Both the position numbers and the translations under genes were made by a program. A DNA stretch of 64,000 bases from Hymenobacter aerilatus (GTDB lineage: Bacteria > Bacteroidota > Bacteroidia > Cytophagales > Hymenobacteraceae). The notes under the pieces are model-generated. The model saw nothing but the letters and a program-made list of their open reading frames with translations. It was not told where the DNA came from and did not search any database. Shown here in pieces: positions 33,459 through 45,033 of the stretch (position 1 is its first letter; each line of letters begins with the position of its first letter). The stretch is from the NCBI RefSeq assembly GCF_022921095.1, contig NZ_CP095053.1:4134501-4198500 (forward strand). The letters run 5' to 3'.

Positions 33459-34187
33459 ATGCCTACTACTCCTACCCTTTCCTGTCTTATTGTAGATGAT
33501 GACCCCGTCAACCGTCTGACGCTAGAGCATTACATTTCTCTCACAGACTCACTCTCGCTTACGGCTTCGCTTACTGACGGGCTGGAAGGCCTCACCTTTT
33601 TTCGCACTGGAAATCAAGTAGATATATTATTTCTAGACGTGCAGATGCCTCAGCTTAATGGCCTAGAGCTGTTGCGAGTGCTGCCCGACCCACCGCTGGT
33701 TATTCTGACTACGGCGCACGAGGATTTTGCCGTCGATGCTTTCAACCTGCAGGTGACGGACTACCTAGTGAAGCCGTTCGATTACGCCCGTTTCAGCCGG
33801 GCCGTGCAGCGTGCGCAGCAGCAGGCCGGCACTCTTGCTCAAGCGCCTACTACCCAAGCTTCGGCTCTGCCTGATTCCGACCTATTTGTGAAGGTCAACA
33901 ACAAGATGGTCCGCATCAATTTTGATGATGTGCTCTATGTAGAGGCACTTTCCGACTACGTTATCATCGTGACGGACAAGCAGAAGCACATTGTCTATAC
34001 CACGCTCAAGGCCTTTGTAGAGCGCCTACCCTTCGACCACTTTGTGCGCGTGCACCGTTCCTACATCCTGAACCTACGACGGGTAGAGGCCATTGAAAAC
34101 AACATGGCGCTGATGCCCGGCGGTCAGGAAGTGCCCATCAGCAAATCGTATCAGGACATCGTTTTCCGGAAAATCAACCGCATCTAG
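33459..34187 (+). CDS. LytTR family response regulator
   Basis: 242 residues from the ATG at 33459; a TTG two codons earlier is less likely. An N-terminal receiver domain (about 6-120) has LIVDDDP, the phosphoacceptor Asp60 (ILFLDVQMPQLNG), the Thr of LTTAHEDF and the Lys of DYLVKPFDYARF. A C-terminal LytTR DNA-binding domain (about 145-240) contains VRINFDDVLYVEALSDYVIIVT, HFVRVHRSYILNLRRVEAI and VPISKSYQDIVF. Such regulators usually pair with LytS/YehU kinases; none is adjacent, and the neighbouring hybrid kinase is convergent. Confidence 0.92.
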   Translation: MPTTPTLSCLIVDDDPVNRLTLEHYISLTDSLSLTASLTDGLEGLTFFRTGNQVDILFLDVQMPQLNGLELLRVLPDPPLVILTTAHEDFAVDAFNLQVTDYLVKPFDYARFSRAVQRAQQQAGTLAQAPTTQASALPDSDLFVKVNNKMVRINFDDVLYVEALSDYVIIVTDKQKHIVYTTLKAFVERLPFDHFVRVHRSYILNLRRVEAIENNMALMPGGQEVPISKSYQDIVFRKINRI

Positions 34188-34210
34188 CAAACCGGATTCT
34201 ACCCAAGCAA

Positions 34211-34240
34211 AGGCCCGTTTCATCGCAATGAAACGGGCCT
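34211..34240. terminator. Bidirectional terminator between regulator and kinase genes
   Basis: Perfect 13-bp stem, arms 34211-34223 and 34228-34240, with loop cgca; A-rich before and T-containing after. It lies between convergent genes. Confidence 0.75.
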
Positions 34241-34265
34241 TCTGCTTAAACGAAGCTGTATATAC

Positions 34266-37436
<3,171 letters not shown>

Positions 37437-37622
37437 AGGCAAACGGTAGACAAATACCGCGCCCGGAGGCAAGTCCAGACGCAGGTTTCAGGGATTATAA
37501 CCTATCGGAGGGTAGGCGAAGCCACATATACCTACAGCACATCTACCCTTGTCTAAAGCTACGGTCTTGGTAGCATTTTCTGCTTTCCAGAGCCGCATTT
37601 ACAAGTGGCAATGCCCTTTTTC

Positions 37623-38300
37623 CTACCCTTTGGGCCACGCCACCCCCACGCCTACCCCTACCACTAAGCTTATGCCCAGTGCCAGCCCCGCCCATACCTG
37701 AGCGGGCGTATGAGACTGGAGCTGCAGCCGGGCGCTAAGCACGGCGCCAGCTAGCAGGATGCTACCCAACAGCCACCAGAGAGCTTCCTGATCGGCAAGG
37801 CCGCTGAGTTGCAACAGGGCCAGCAGGCCTACAGCGCCCCCCACCCCCACCGCGTGGGCGCTAATTTTCCAGCGCAAAGAAATCAGTAGCGTCAGTAGCA
37901 CGGCCATAGCCATGCCAGCCATCATATAGCGCAGCAACGCATCTACAGCGAAGCCAGTGCGCAAAAACAGCCAGGCCGCTACCCCAAAGCAGACAGCAGC
38001 CGCCAGAAAGGGCAGCGTGCGCTGCCGCCTGTCATACAGTTCCAGCGAGTCGATAACGCCTGCCCAGTACAAACCGCTTGTGCAGAGGGTAGGCAGCAGA
38101 AACGTAAATCCGAAAGCAACCCCTACTACCAACCATCGGTCGGGCAGTAGTGGGTAGAGTACTACGCCTGGCAACTGGTAGCAAACAATATAGTATAGAT
38201 ATGATGGCACCAATAGCGGGTGAAAAATCACCGATAACGCCAAAGCCAGGAAATTCTTCACGGAAGCCGGATTAAAGCCGAACACGAATGTACAGCTCAA
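37623..38300 (-). CDS. PAP2-like membrane protein
   Basis: 225 residues with about seven hydrophobic segments. The C-terminal half has KISAHAVGVGGAVGLL and ARLQLQSHTPAQVWAGLALG, which resemble the phosphatase motifs of PAP2 enzymes (K-x-SxHA and R-x-x-x-x-HT-x-x-QV-x-x-G). The start is TTG at 38300; a TAG lies two codons upstream in frame, and a GTG six codons later is a possible alternative. It may be a lipid phosphatase-like protein; the first catalytic block is weak, so the activity is uncertain. Confidence 0.7.
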   Translation of the reverse strand: MSCTFVFGFNPASVKNFLALALSVIFHPLLVPSYLYYIVCYQLPGVVLYPLLPDRWLVVGVAFGFTFLLPTLCTSGLYWAGVIDSLELYDRRQRTLPFLAAAVCFGVAAWLFLRTGFAVDALLRYMMAGMAMAVLLTLLISLRWKISAHAVGVGGAVGLLALLQLSGLADQEALWWLLGSILLAGAVLSARLQLQSHTPAQVWAGLALGISLVVGVGVGVAWPKG

Positions 38301-38346
38301 ATCCTAAAAAAACAGGATAAAGTACATTAGACAAAATAGTGAGGTG

Positions 38347-38406
38347 GTGAAATGGTGAGTTGGTCGTTTTGATTGCGCAATCAAAACGACCAACTCACCA
38401 TTTCAC
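38347..38406. repeat. Perfect 60-bp palindrome without loop
   Basis: Bases 38347-38376 are the exact reverse complement of 38377-38406, with the dyad at gattgc/gcaatc and no spacer. It lies 12 bases behind the rpoN stop on the minus strand and upstream of the PAP2-like gene. As RNA it would form a 28-30 bp hairpin; as DNA it could form a cruciform. Confidence 0.9.
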
Positions 38407-38418
38407 TATTTCACCATC

Positions 38419-39990
38419 TTACAACTCTTTCCGTAGGCGGGCTACCGGGATGTTGAGTTGCTCGCGGTATTTGGCTACCGTGCGGCGGGCAATATTGTAG
38501 CCGCGGGCGTTCAACATTTTTTCCAGCTTATCGTCGGAAAGGGGGCGTCCTTTGCTCTCGCCGTCGATAATTTCCTTGAGAATGTGCTTTACCTCGCGTG
38601 AGCTGGCATCCTCGCCCGAGTCAGTAGCAATGCCTTCTGAGAAGAAGTACTTGAGGGGGTAGATACCAAACTCCGTCTGCACGGCCTTCGAGTTTACTAC
38701 CCGGCTCACAGTGGAAATATCCATCCCGATTTCTTGGGCAATGTCCTTTAGGATCATGGGGCGCAGGCGACCTTCGTCGCCCTCGGCAAAGAAGTCCTGC
38801 TGGTAGCGCACAATGGCATCCATAGTGCGCAGCAGGGTTTGCTGGCGCTGCCGGATGGCATCAATAAACCACTTGGCCGAGTCGAGCTTCTGCTTCACGA
38901 AGGTGACGGCCTCCTTCATCTTTTTGTCCTTCTTAGAAGCCTTGTCGTAGGCTTGGAACATCTCCGTGTAGGCCGGCGACACGCGCAAATCCGGCGCGTT
39001 GCGAGCATTCAAGGAAAGGTGAAACTGACCGTTGTCGTTGGTCAGAATGAAGTCGGGGATGATGTATTGCACCTTGCCCATGCCTACCGGGCCGGAGCCG
39101 CCGGGCTTGGGGTTCAACTTCAGAATCAAAGCAATAGCATCCCGGATTTCCTCATCTTCCAGGTCCAGCTTCTGCTGAATACGGGCGTAGTGCTTCTTAG
39201 TGAACTCCTCGTAGGTTTCGGCCAAGATGCGCTCGGCGTTTTCCACGTCGGGGTCGGCGGGGCGGCGCTCCAGCTGCAACAGCAGACACTCCTGCAAGTC
39301 GCGGGCGCCAATGCCGGGCGGGTCAAACGACTGAATCAGGCGCAGCACGGTTTCAATCTCCTCGGTGCTAGCCTCCATGTTTTGGGAGAAAGCCAGATCG
39401 TTGGCAATGGCCGAGAGGTCGCGCCGGATGTAGCCGTCGCTGTCAATGGAGCCAATGAGTTGAGTACCGATAATGCGCTGCTTGTCCGAAACGGCTACAA
39501 AGCCCAGCTGGTCCAGCAGGCTATCCACCAGCGACGCCCCGTTATCGGCCAGGGGCATTTCACGGTCCTCGTCGGCGTCACCGGGGCCGTCGCCCTGCAT
39601 TTTGTAGCCAGCTATTTCGTCGTCGTTGAGGTAGTCGCCCAGATCCACGTCGTCGCTGGTATCTTTTTCGGCCGTGGATTCTTCTATCTGAGGGAGCTCC
39701 AGCTCAGGCTGCTCCTCGGCCCGGTCGAAGTCCTCGTCAAGGGTGTTATCGTCGTTGTCGAACTCGGCGTCGGGGTCGTCGAAATCATCGTCGGCGTCGT
39801 CCTCGTCCCGGTCCTGCTCCTCGAAGTCGTCATCGGCATCGTCGCCCTCTTCCAGCGCCGGGTTCACCTCCAGCTCTTCTTTGATGCGGGCTTCCAGCTC
39901 GGCAGTCGGGATCTGCAGTAGCTTAATAAACTGTATCTGTTGGGGGGACAGCTTCTGCGAAAGAAGCTGTTTCATATCCAGTCGTTGCAT
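38419..39990 (-). CDS. rpoN: RNA polymerase sigma-54 factor
   Basis: 523 residues. Region I (about 1-50) has the Gln/Leu-rich MKQLLSQKLSPQQIQFIKLLQIP and ELEVNPALEE that contacts activators. A very long acidic linker follows (about 50-130, rows of Asp and Glu). The core-binding domain contains GIGARDLQECLLLQL. The DNA-binding part has IGMDISTVSRVVNSKAVQTEFGIYPLKYFFSEG and ends with the RpoN box ARRTVAKYRE about 15 residues before the C-terminus. It directs transcription from -24/-12 promoters with AAA+ activators. It is divergent from asnS. Confidence 0.96.
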   Translation of the reverse strand: MQRLDMKQLLSQKLSPQQIQFIKLLQIPTAELEARIKEELEVNPALEEGDDADDDFEEQDRDEDDADDDFDDPDAEFDNDDNTLDEDFDRAEEQPELELPQIEESTAEKDTSDDVDLGDYLNDDEIAGYKMQGDGPGDADEDREMPLADNGASLVDSLLDQLGFVAVSDKQRIIGTQLIGSIDSDGYIRRDLSAIANDLAFSQNMEASTEEIETVLRLIQSFDPPGIGARDLQECLLLQLERRPADPDVENAERILAETYEEFTKKHYARIQQKLDLEDEEIRDAIALILKLNPKPGGSGPVGMGKVQYIIPDFILTNDNGQFHLSLNARNAPDLRVSPAYTEMFQAYDKASKKDKKMKEAVTFVKQKLDSAKWFIDAIRQRQQTLLRTMDAIVRYQQDFFAEGDEGRLRPMILKDIAQEIGMDISTVSRVVNSKAVQTEFGIYPLKYFFSEGIATDSGEDASSREVKHILKEIIDGESKGRPLSDDKLEKMLNARGYNIARRTVAKYREQLNIPVARLRKEL

Positions 39991-40211
39991 ACTCTTTCAG
40001 AAGCTTTCTTATCCTCGGCACAATGCTTGTGGCAGCTGTCAAATATATGCCTTTCTGTACTTTGGCATAGCCAAAAAAGTTGTGTTGGCTACCGCTATAG
40101 GATCATTCGGATTCTGCTCAGGACTTTGAGTAGAAAGCCCGCCGATAAGCCAAAATTTTACACAACGGCAGCGAATATGCTGCCTCGTACTGCTACCGCT
40201 GCTAAAACTTC

Positions 40212-40219
40212 TACCTTTG
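40212..40219 (+). promoter_or_regulatory. -7 box (TACCTTTG) upstream of asnS
   Basis: TACCTTTG matches TAnnTTTG and lies 33 bases before the asnS ATG. The -33 region lacks a good TTTG. Confidence 0.5.
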
Positions 40220-40252
40220 CGGCTCAGAACTTTAACCTGAATCTGAGTCCCG

Positions 40253-41650
40253 ATGACTGTAAGAAGAACGAGCGTACAGACGCTGCTCGGCAGCCAGGAG
40301 CTGGAGCGCGAAGTAGTAGTGAATGGCTGGGTGCGCACGCGCCGCGGCAATAAATACGTGCAGTTCATCGCCGTGAATGACGGCTCTTCCATCCACAATA
40401 TCCAAGTAGTAGCCGACGCCGAGAAATTTCCGGAGGAGTCGCTGAAAGACGTGACCACGGGTTCGTGCGTGGCCGTGCGCGGCCAGCTGGTAGCCTCGCA
40501 GGGCAAAGGGCAGGCCGTTGAAATTCAGGCCGCCGATATAACGGTGCTCGGGAAAGCCGATGCCGAAACCTACCCCTTGCAGAAGAAAGGCCACACGCTG
40601 GAATTTCTGCGCGAAATTGCGCATCTGCGCCCCCGCACCAACACCTTTGGAGCGGTGCTGCGCGTGCGCCACGCGCTGGCTTTTGCCGTGCACCAGTACT
40701 TCAACGACCACGGCTTCTACTACATCCACACGCCCATCATCACAGGTTCCGATGCTGAGGGTGCGGGCCAAATGTTCCGCGTGACCACTCTACCCGACCA
40801 AAACCCGCCTCTCACGGAGGATAAAACCGGCGTAGATTACAAGCAGGATTTCTTCGGTAAGCAAACAAACCTCACCGTATCGGGGCAGTTGGAAGGCGAA
40901 GTGGCCGCTATGGCGTTGGGGAAAGTATACACCTTCGGGCCTACTTTCCGGGCTGAGAACTCCAACACGGCCCGCCACCTGGCCGAGTTTTGGATGATAG
41001 AGCCGGAGATGGCGTTCTATGATTTGCAGGACAACATGGAGCTGGCCGAGGACTTCTTAAAGTACCTCGTGCGCTACGCCTTGGAGAAGTGCTCCGATGA
41101 CTTGCAATTCCTCAATGACCAGTACGACAAGGAGTTGCTGGAGCGTTTGCGCTTCGTAGTAGACAATGATTTCCAGCGCCTCACCTACACAGAGGCGGTA
41201 GAAATTCTGAAGTCGGCCAAGAAGAAGTTTGAATTCCCGGTAGACTGGGGTACCGATTTGCAGTCGGAGCACGAGCGGTACTTGGTAGAAAAGCACTTCA
41301 AGAAGCCCGTTATCCTCACCGACTACCCAAAGGATATCAAGGCGTTCTACATGAAGCTGAACGACGACGACAAGACCGTGCGGGCGATGGACGTGCTGTT
41401 TCCCGGCATCGGTGAAATTATCGGCGGCTCGCAGCGTGAGGAGGACCTAGAGAAATTACGCGCCCGCATGGCGGCCATGCACGTGCCCGAAGACGAGCTG
41501 TGGTGGTACCTGGAGCTGCGCAAGTTTGGTACGGCGCCGCACGCCGGGTTTGGGCTGGGCTTCGAGCGTCTTATCCTATTCGTGACGGGCATGGCCAACA
41601 TCCGCGACGTAATTCCTTTCCCGCGCTTCCCTAAAAACGCGGAGTTTTAG
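40253..41650 (+). CDS. asnS: Asparaginyl-tRNA synthetase
   Basis: 465 residues, full length. A class IIb synthetase that charges tRNA-Asn. The N-terminal OB-fold anticodon-binding domain (about 1-115) has VVVNGWVRTRRGNKYVQFIAVNDGSS. The catalytic core has motif 1 around HALAFAVHQYFNDHGFYYIHTPIIT, motif 2 at TFGPTFRAENSNTARHLAEFWMIEPE, and motif 3 at GTAPHAGFGLGFERL. Ordinary in all respects. A short terminator follows at 41708. Confidence 0.97.
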   Translation: MTVRRTSVQTLLGSQELEREVVVNGWVRTRRGNKYVQFIAVNDGSSIHNIQVVADAEKFPEESLKDVTTGSCVAVRGQLVASQGKGQAVEIQAADITVLGKADAETYPLQKKGHTLEFLREIAHLRPRTNTFGAVLRVRHALAFAVHQYFNDHGFYYIHTPIITGSDAEGAGQMFRVTTLPDQNPPLTEDKTGVDYKQDFFGKQTNLTVSGQLEGEVAAMALGKVYTFGPTFRAENSNTARHLAEFWMIEPEMAFYDLQDNMELAEDFLKYLVRYALEKCSDDLQFLNDQYDKELLERLRFVVDNDFQRLTYTEAVEILKSAKKKFEFPVDWGTDLQSEHERYLVEKHFKKPVILTDYPKDIKAFYMKLNDDDKTVRAMDVLFPGIGEIIGGSQREEDLEKLRARMAAMHVPEDELWWYLELRKFGTAPHAGFGLGFERLILFVTGMANIRDVIPFPRFPKNAEF

Positions 41651-41707
41651 GTCACGTATTATCTTGATTTACAGCGTATTTCACGAATTTTGCAGACGAT
41701 TATTAGC

Positions 41708-41733
41708 AGGCGGCTTCCTTCCGGGGGCCGCCT
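41708..41733 (+). terminator. Intrinsic terminator behind asnS
   Basis: Stem aggcggc (41708-41714) with gccgcct (41727-41733), a 12-base loop that can pair further, followed by gtttta. Confidence 0.6.
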
Positions 41734-41844
41734 GTTTTATAATAACTCTACGAGGCTACTTTCTGGCTACTATCGCGCGCCAATATTTATTGATGTACCG
41801 ACATAGGATGGCACCAATCCGGGTCGTACGCTTGTTTATTAGCT

Positions 41845-42420
41845 ATGCAGAACATCATCTTTTTCGGCGACAGCCTCACGGCGGGCTACCAGCTGCCCGG
41901 TAGTGCTGCCTTCCCTTCTTTGATTCAACAGCGCCTCGACGCGCTTTCCCTACCCTATAAAACCTTTAACTACGGCGTAAGTGGTGAAACCTCTGCTGGT
42001 GGCCGACAACGCATTGGGAGTGTGCTGGCGCGGCAGCCCGTGGATGTATTTGTGCTGGCGCTGGGCGCCAACGACGGCCTGCGCGGTATTCCGCCCCGCG
42101 ACACCATGCAGAATCTGCAGTTTATCCTGGATGAGGTGCACCGCCGCTATCCGCAGGCGCGGCGGGTGCTAGCGGGTCTGGAGTTTCCATTTGATCTGGG
42201 GCCCCTGGGTGGACACCAACTGGGCGCGTACGCTACGGAGTTTAAGGCGCTGTTCCGCACCCTGGCCGAGCGCAACCAGCTGGCCTTTGTGCCCTTCCTG
42301 CTGCGGGGTGTGCTGGGCCACCGCAACCTGAACCTCCCCGACGGCGTGCATCCGAATGCCCAGGGCCATAAAATCCTGGCCGATAACGTGTGGGAAGTGC
42401 TGGAGGAAGTGGTGAAATAG
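41845..42420 (+). CDS. GDSL/SGNH hydrolase, TesA-like arylesterase
   Basis: 191 residues of the SGNH hydrolase fold. Block I is IIFFGDSLTAGYQ with nucleophile Ser10, block II is the Gly in NYGVSGETSAGG, block III is GANDGLRG, and block V is LPDGVHPNAQGH with the Asp and His of the triad. It most resembles TesA/arylesterase enzymes that hydrolyse short esters and acyl-thioesters. There is no signal peptide from this start, so it may be cytosolic. A REP-like element starts 15 bases after its stop. Confidence 0.9.
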   Translation: MQNIIFFGDSLTAGYQLPGSAAFPSLIQQRLDALSLPYKTFNYGVSGETSAGGRQRIGSVLARQPVDVFVLALGANDGLRGIPPRDTMQNLQFILDEVHRRYPQARRVLAGLEFPFDLGPLGGHQLGAYATEFKALFRTLAERNQLAFVPFLLRGVLGHRNLNLPDGVHPNAQGHKILADNVWEVLEEVVK

Positions 42421-42434
42421 TAAGATGGTGAAGT

Positions 42435-42555
42435 AAAAAGCGCGTGTCATCCTGAGCTTGCGAAGGACCTTTTCACATCAGAACGATAATCGTTGTTACG
42501 ACTCGTTCTCACTTGATAAGGTCCTTCGCTCTGCTCAGGATGACAAACGCTTTTT
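42435..42555. repeat. REP-like element, copy 3 of 3
   Basis: Imperfect inverted repeat, arms about 42435-42471 and 42518-42555, sharing gtcatcctgagc and gcgaaggacctt with the other two copies. The centre holds agaacgat and acgactcgttct. The outer ends add aaaaagcg and cgcttttt. It lies between convergent genes (esterase and alpha-glucan phosphorylase) and may also terminate both. Confidence 0.85.
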
Positions 42556-42572
42556 ATTGCCTTACAACTTCA

Positions 42573-44225
42573 CTATTTCACCTTATACAGCTTCTCGTAA
42601 TACTCAGCAGCCATACGGTTTGACCCGAAGGCGGGCTCTACCTCGCGCATGGCGGTTTTCACGATTTGCAGGAATTTCTTCGGCTCTTGGTAGTACGTGG
42701 GTAGGGCTTCCTGCTCCAGCACATCAAGCAGGGAAGCAGCTTCGGAGTCGTCTTTCACCTTCTCCTCATTCTGCATATCCGCATGGGGAATCACAAAGCC
42801 GTTTTCGCCGTGGCGGATGAACTCTGGAATCCAACCGTCGGCGATGCTCAGGTTCACCGAGCCGTTCATGGCGGCCGTCATGCCGCTGGTGCCGCTGGCC
42901 TCGCGGGGGTAGCGCGGGGTGTTCAGCCACAGGTCCGAGCCCTTTTTCAGCGCCGCCGACAAGCCTAGCTCGTAGCCCGTGAGCACCGCACAGTTCTTGA
43001 ACTGTCGGGTGGTTTTGATGATGTTGTTGAAGATGCCGATGGCCCCGAAATCTTTAGGGTATGGCTTGCCGGCCCAAATCACCTGAATGGGCTTCTCGGT
43101 ATTCTCAATGATAACGCGGAACCGCTCAAAATCGCGCAGAATCAGGTCGGCGCGCTTGTAACCGGCGAAGCGGCGGGCCCACACCAGCGTCAGCACCTCG
43201 GGGTCAAAGAGGTTACCGGTCTGGTCGGCTACAATCTTGAATAGCTCCTGCTTTAGCTCTTTTTTGCGGGCTAGTAGGGCCTCGTCGTTGTCGGCTTCCA
43301 GGGCCGCGTGCAGGGCCTTATCGCGCCAGTAGGTGCCATTTTGGGCGTTGGTGATGGAGGTGATGGGGCAAATGCCCTCGTAGTGCCCCCACATTTCGTT
43401 GGCCACGTCGCCGTGCACTTTCGACACGCCGTTGGCAATGCGCGAGAAGCGTAAGGCCGTGAGCGTATAGTTGAGCTGCCCGTTTTCGACGCCCGCTACG
43501 CGCACCACCTCCTCGGTGGGCACGGGGCCAAAGAAACTCATTTTGGAAAGCAACGCTACAGGGTGCTCCTCGTTTCCAGCCAACTCGGGCGTGTGCGTGG
43601 TGAACACCAGGCGCTTTTGCACTTCCTCCAGGTTGCGACCAAACTTTTCGTAGAGGTAGAACGCCAGCGGCAGGCCGTGGCCCTCGTTGAGATGATACAC
43701 ATCCACCTTACGCTCAATGATATCCAGCAGCTTGCCGCCGCCTACCCCCAGCAGAATGCTTTGGGCCACGCGGGCGGCCGTGTCGGGGTCGTAGAGGTGG
43801 TGGGAGATGGTGCGCGAGAGGTAGTCGTTTTCCTCAATATCGGTAGTGAGGAAGAACATGGGCGCCGTACCAAACGTGTCGGGGGCCAGGTAGTAGGCCT
43901 TCACGTGCACGTCGGCATCGTGGATGGTGATGGGGAATACGATGCCCGTATCCTGCAAAAAGGAGTAGTACTTGTGCCGGAACTCAGCCTGCATCAGCTG
44001 GTTTTGGTCGCGGGTCTGGTCGTAGTAGCCATCGGTCCACAAGATGGCAATGCCTACCAGGTTCTGCTTCAGCTCATACACCGAGCGCATGTGCGAGCCG
44101 GCCAGGAAGCCCAGGCCGCCGGAGTAGGTTTTTAGCGCCTGATCGAGCGCAAATTCCATGGAAAAATACGCCGCCGAAGTTTCAAACTCGGGGTTAACAG
44201 GGTACATGTTCAGGTCAAAAGCCAT
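42573..44225 (-). CDS. Alpha-glucan phosphorylase, short bacterial type
   Basis: 550 residues from ATG 44225 (MAFDLNMYPVNPEFE). Releases glucose-1-phosphate from alpha-1,4-glucans in the cytosol. The start block FSMEFALDQALKTYSGGLGFLAGSH and the His motif NEGHGLPLAFYL are typical. The PLP region includes FAGYKRADLILRD, VIWAGKPYPKD and WLNTPRYPREASGTSGMTAAMNGSVNLSIADGW. It is the GT35 subgroup near 550 residues, not the 800-residue glycogen phosphorylase. It lies beside GH13 enzymes and a maltose-type transporter, so it likely processes imported maltodextrins or stored glycogen. Confidence 0.93.
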   Translation of the reverse strand: MAFDLNMYPVNPEFETSAAYFSMEFALDQALKTYSGGLGFLAGSHMRSVYELKQNLVGIAILWTDGYYDQTRDQNQLMQAEFRHKYYSFLQDTGIVFPITIHDADVHVKAYYLAPDTFGTAPMFFLTTDIEENDYLSRTISHHLYDPDTAARVAQSILLGVGGGKLLDIIERKVDVYHLNEGHGLPLAFYLYEKFGRNLEEVQKRLVFTTHTPELAGNEEHPVALLSKMSFFGPVPTEEVVRVAGVENGQLNYTLTALRFSRIANGVSKVHGDVANEMWGHYEGICPITSITNAQNGTYWRDKALHAALEADNDEALLARKKELKQELFKIVADQTGNLFDPEVLTLVWARRFAGYKRADLILRDFERFRVIIENTEKPIQVIWAGKPYPKDFGAIGIFNNIIKTTRQFKNCAVLTGYELGLSAALKKGSDLWLNTPRYPREASGTSGMTAAMNGSVNLSIADGWIPEFIRHGENGFVIPHADMQNEEKVKDDSEAASLLDVLEQEALPTYYQEPKKFLQIVKTAMREVEPAFGSNRMAAEYYEKLYKVK

Positions 44226-44311
44226 GAAGAGAAAGTCAGGTGAAAGGGAACAGCCGTTTACCAACTGGTATAATCGGCGCGGCTAATATCTACAGATTCT
44301 GTTCAATAAAA

Positions 44312-44344
44312 AGCGGAAGTCAATCGATAGAATTGACTTCCGCT
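44312..44344. terminator. Hairpin behind the PA2169-type gene
   Basis: Perfect 13-bp stem, arms 44312-44324 and 44332-44344, loop of 7 bases. It lies 27 bases after the PA2169-type stop on the minus strand, just upstream of the phosphorylase gene. Confidence 0.65.
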
Positions 44345-44370
44345 CACAACGGGAGAATAACCCGTAGGGT

Positions 44371-44817
44371 TTACGGGTGGCTTTGGCCACCCATGCTTTT
44401 GAGCTTATTATAGGTTTGTTGCGAAGCTTGGTACTGACGCTCTACGGCTTGCTGTACCGGTTGGGGTAGGTCGCCGCTGTCGAGCGCTTCTTTGTAGGCT
44501 TTCAAGGCCCATTCTTCGCCGTACACGTTGGAATCGAGGATGGCCTTTTCGTCTTTGCCCGTCACTGCCGACTTCACGTCCATCCAGCCACGAAAGAACT
44601 TGCCTTTGGTGGTGGTGCTGTCCTCGGCGTCGCCACCGTAGCTGCGGGCAAAGCCATTCAGCTCGTCGGCAAACTGCTGGCTCTGGCCTGCCAGCTGCTG
44701 GTAGTACGACTTGTGCTGCGAGTCTTTGGTGTCTTCGGCGGCAGTTTTGTATCCTTCGATGCGGTCGTTGACAAATTCGGTCAGCTCGTTGAGCGTGCTG
44801 GAAATATTGGAAGTCAT
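44371..44817 (-). CDS. PA2169 family four-helix-bundle protein
   Basis: 148 residues from the ATG at 44817 (MTSNISSTLNELTEFVNDRIEG). An open frame continues upstream, but that part is not conserved-looking. Four amphipathic helices are visible: NELTEFVNDRIEGYKTAAEDT, SYYQQLAGQSQQFADELNGFARSYG, AILDSNVYGEEWALKAYKEAL, and PVQQAVERQYQASQQTYNKL. Between helices two and three lies GKFFRGWMDVKSAV. This pattern fits the ferritin-like DUF2383/PA2169 family. Function is unknown; related genes are often stress-induced. Confidence 0.85.
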   Translation of the reverse strand: MTSNISSTLNELTEFVNDRIEGYKTAAEDTKDSQHKSYYQQLAGQSQQFADELNGFARSYGGDAEDSTTTKGKFFRGWMDVKSAVTGKDEKAILDSNVYGEEWALKAYKEALDSGDLPQPVQQAVERQYQASQQTYNKLKSMGGQSHP

Positions 44818-45033
44818 AAGAACCAAAAGGTTAGCGGTGAGAAATTTAGAATACACCCTACCCTGCAAACTGCTGGTATTACGGGTAGGTTGAGACAACC
44901 CACAATCTTGTATTTAGCACAACAGTAGCCGATTGGCTTCCTTGGCTGCGATACCGAAACAACAGGTGCTGCCCATGGAACTACGTGCGCCTCTATGGGA
45001 AGCAGTATCTTGCATTGTAATTTCCCACACTGC

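Noticed and set aside
38839..39921. 360-codon open frame on the plus strand
   Set aside because: Antisense to rpoN; the Val/Leu-rich translation mirrors the Asp/Glu codons of the acidic linker.
41664..41903. 79-codon frame between asnS and the esterase gene
   Set aside because: It runs through the asnS terminator and overlaps the esterase start; no support.
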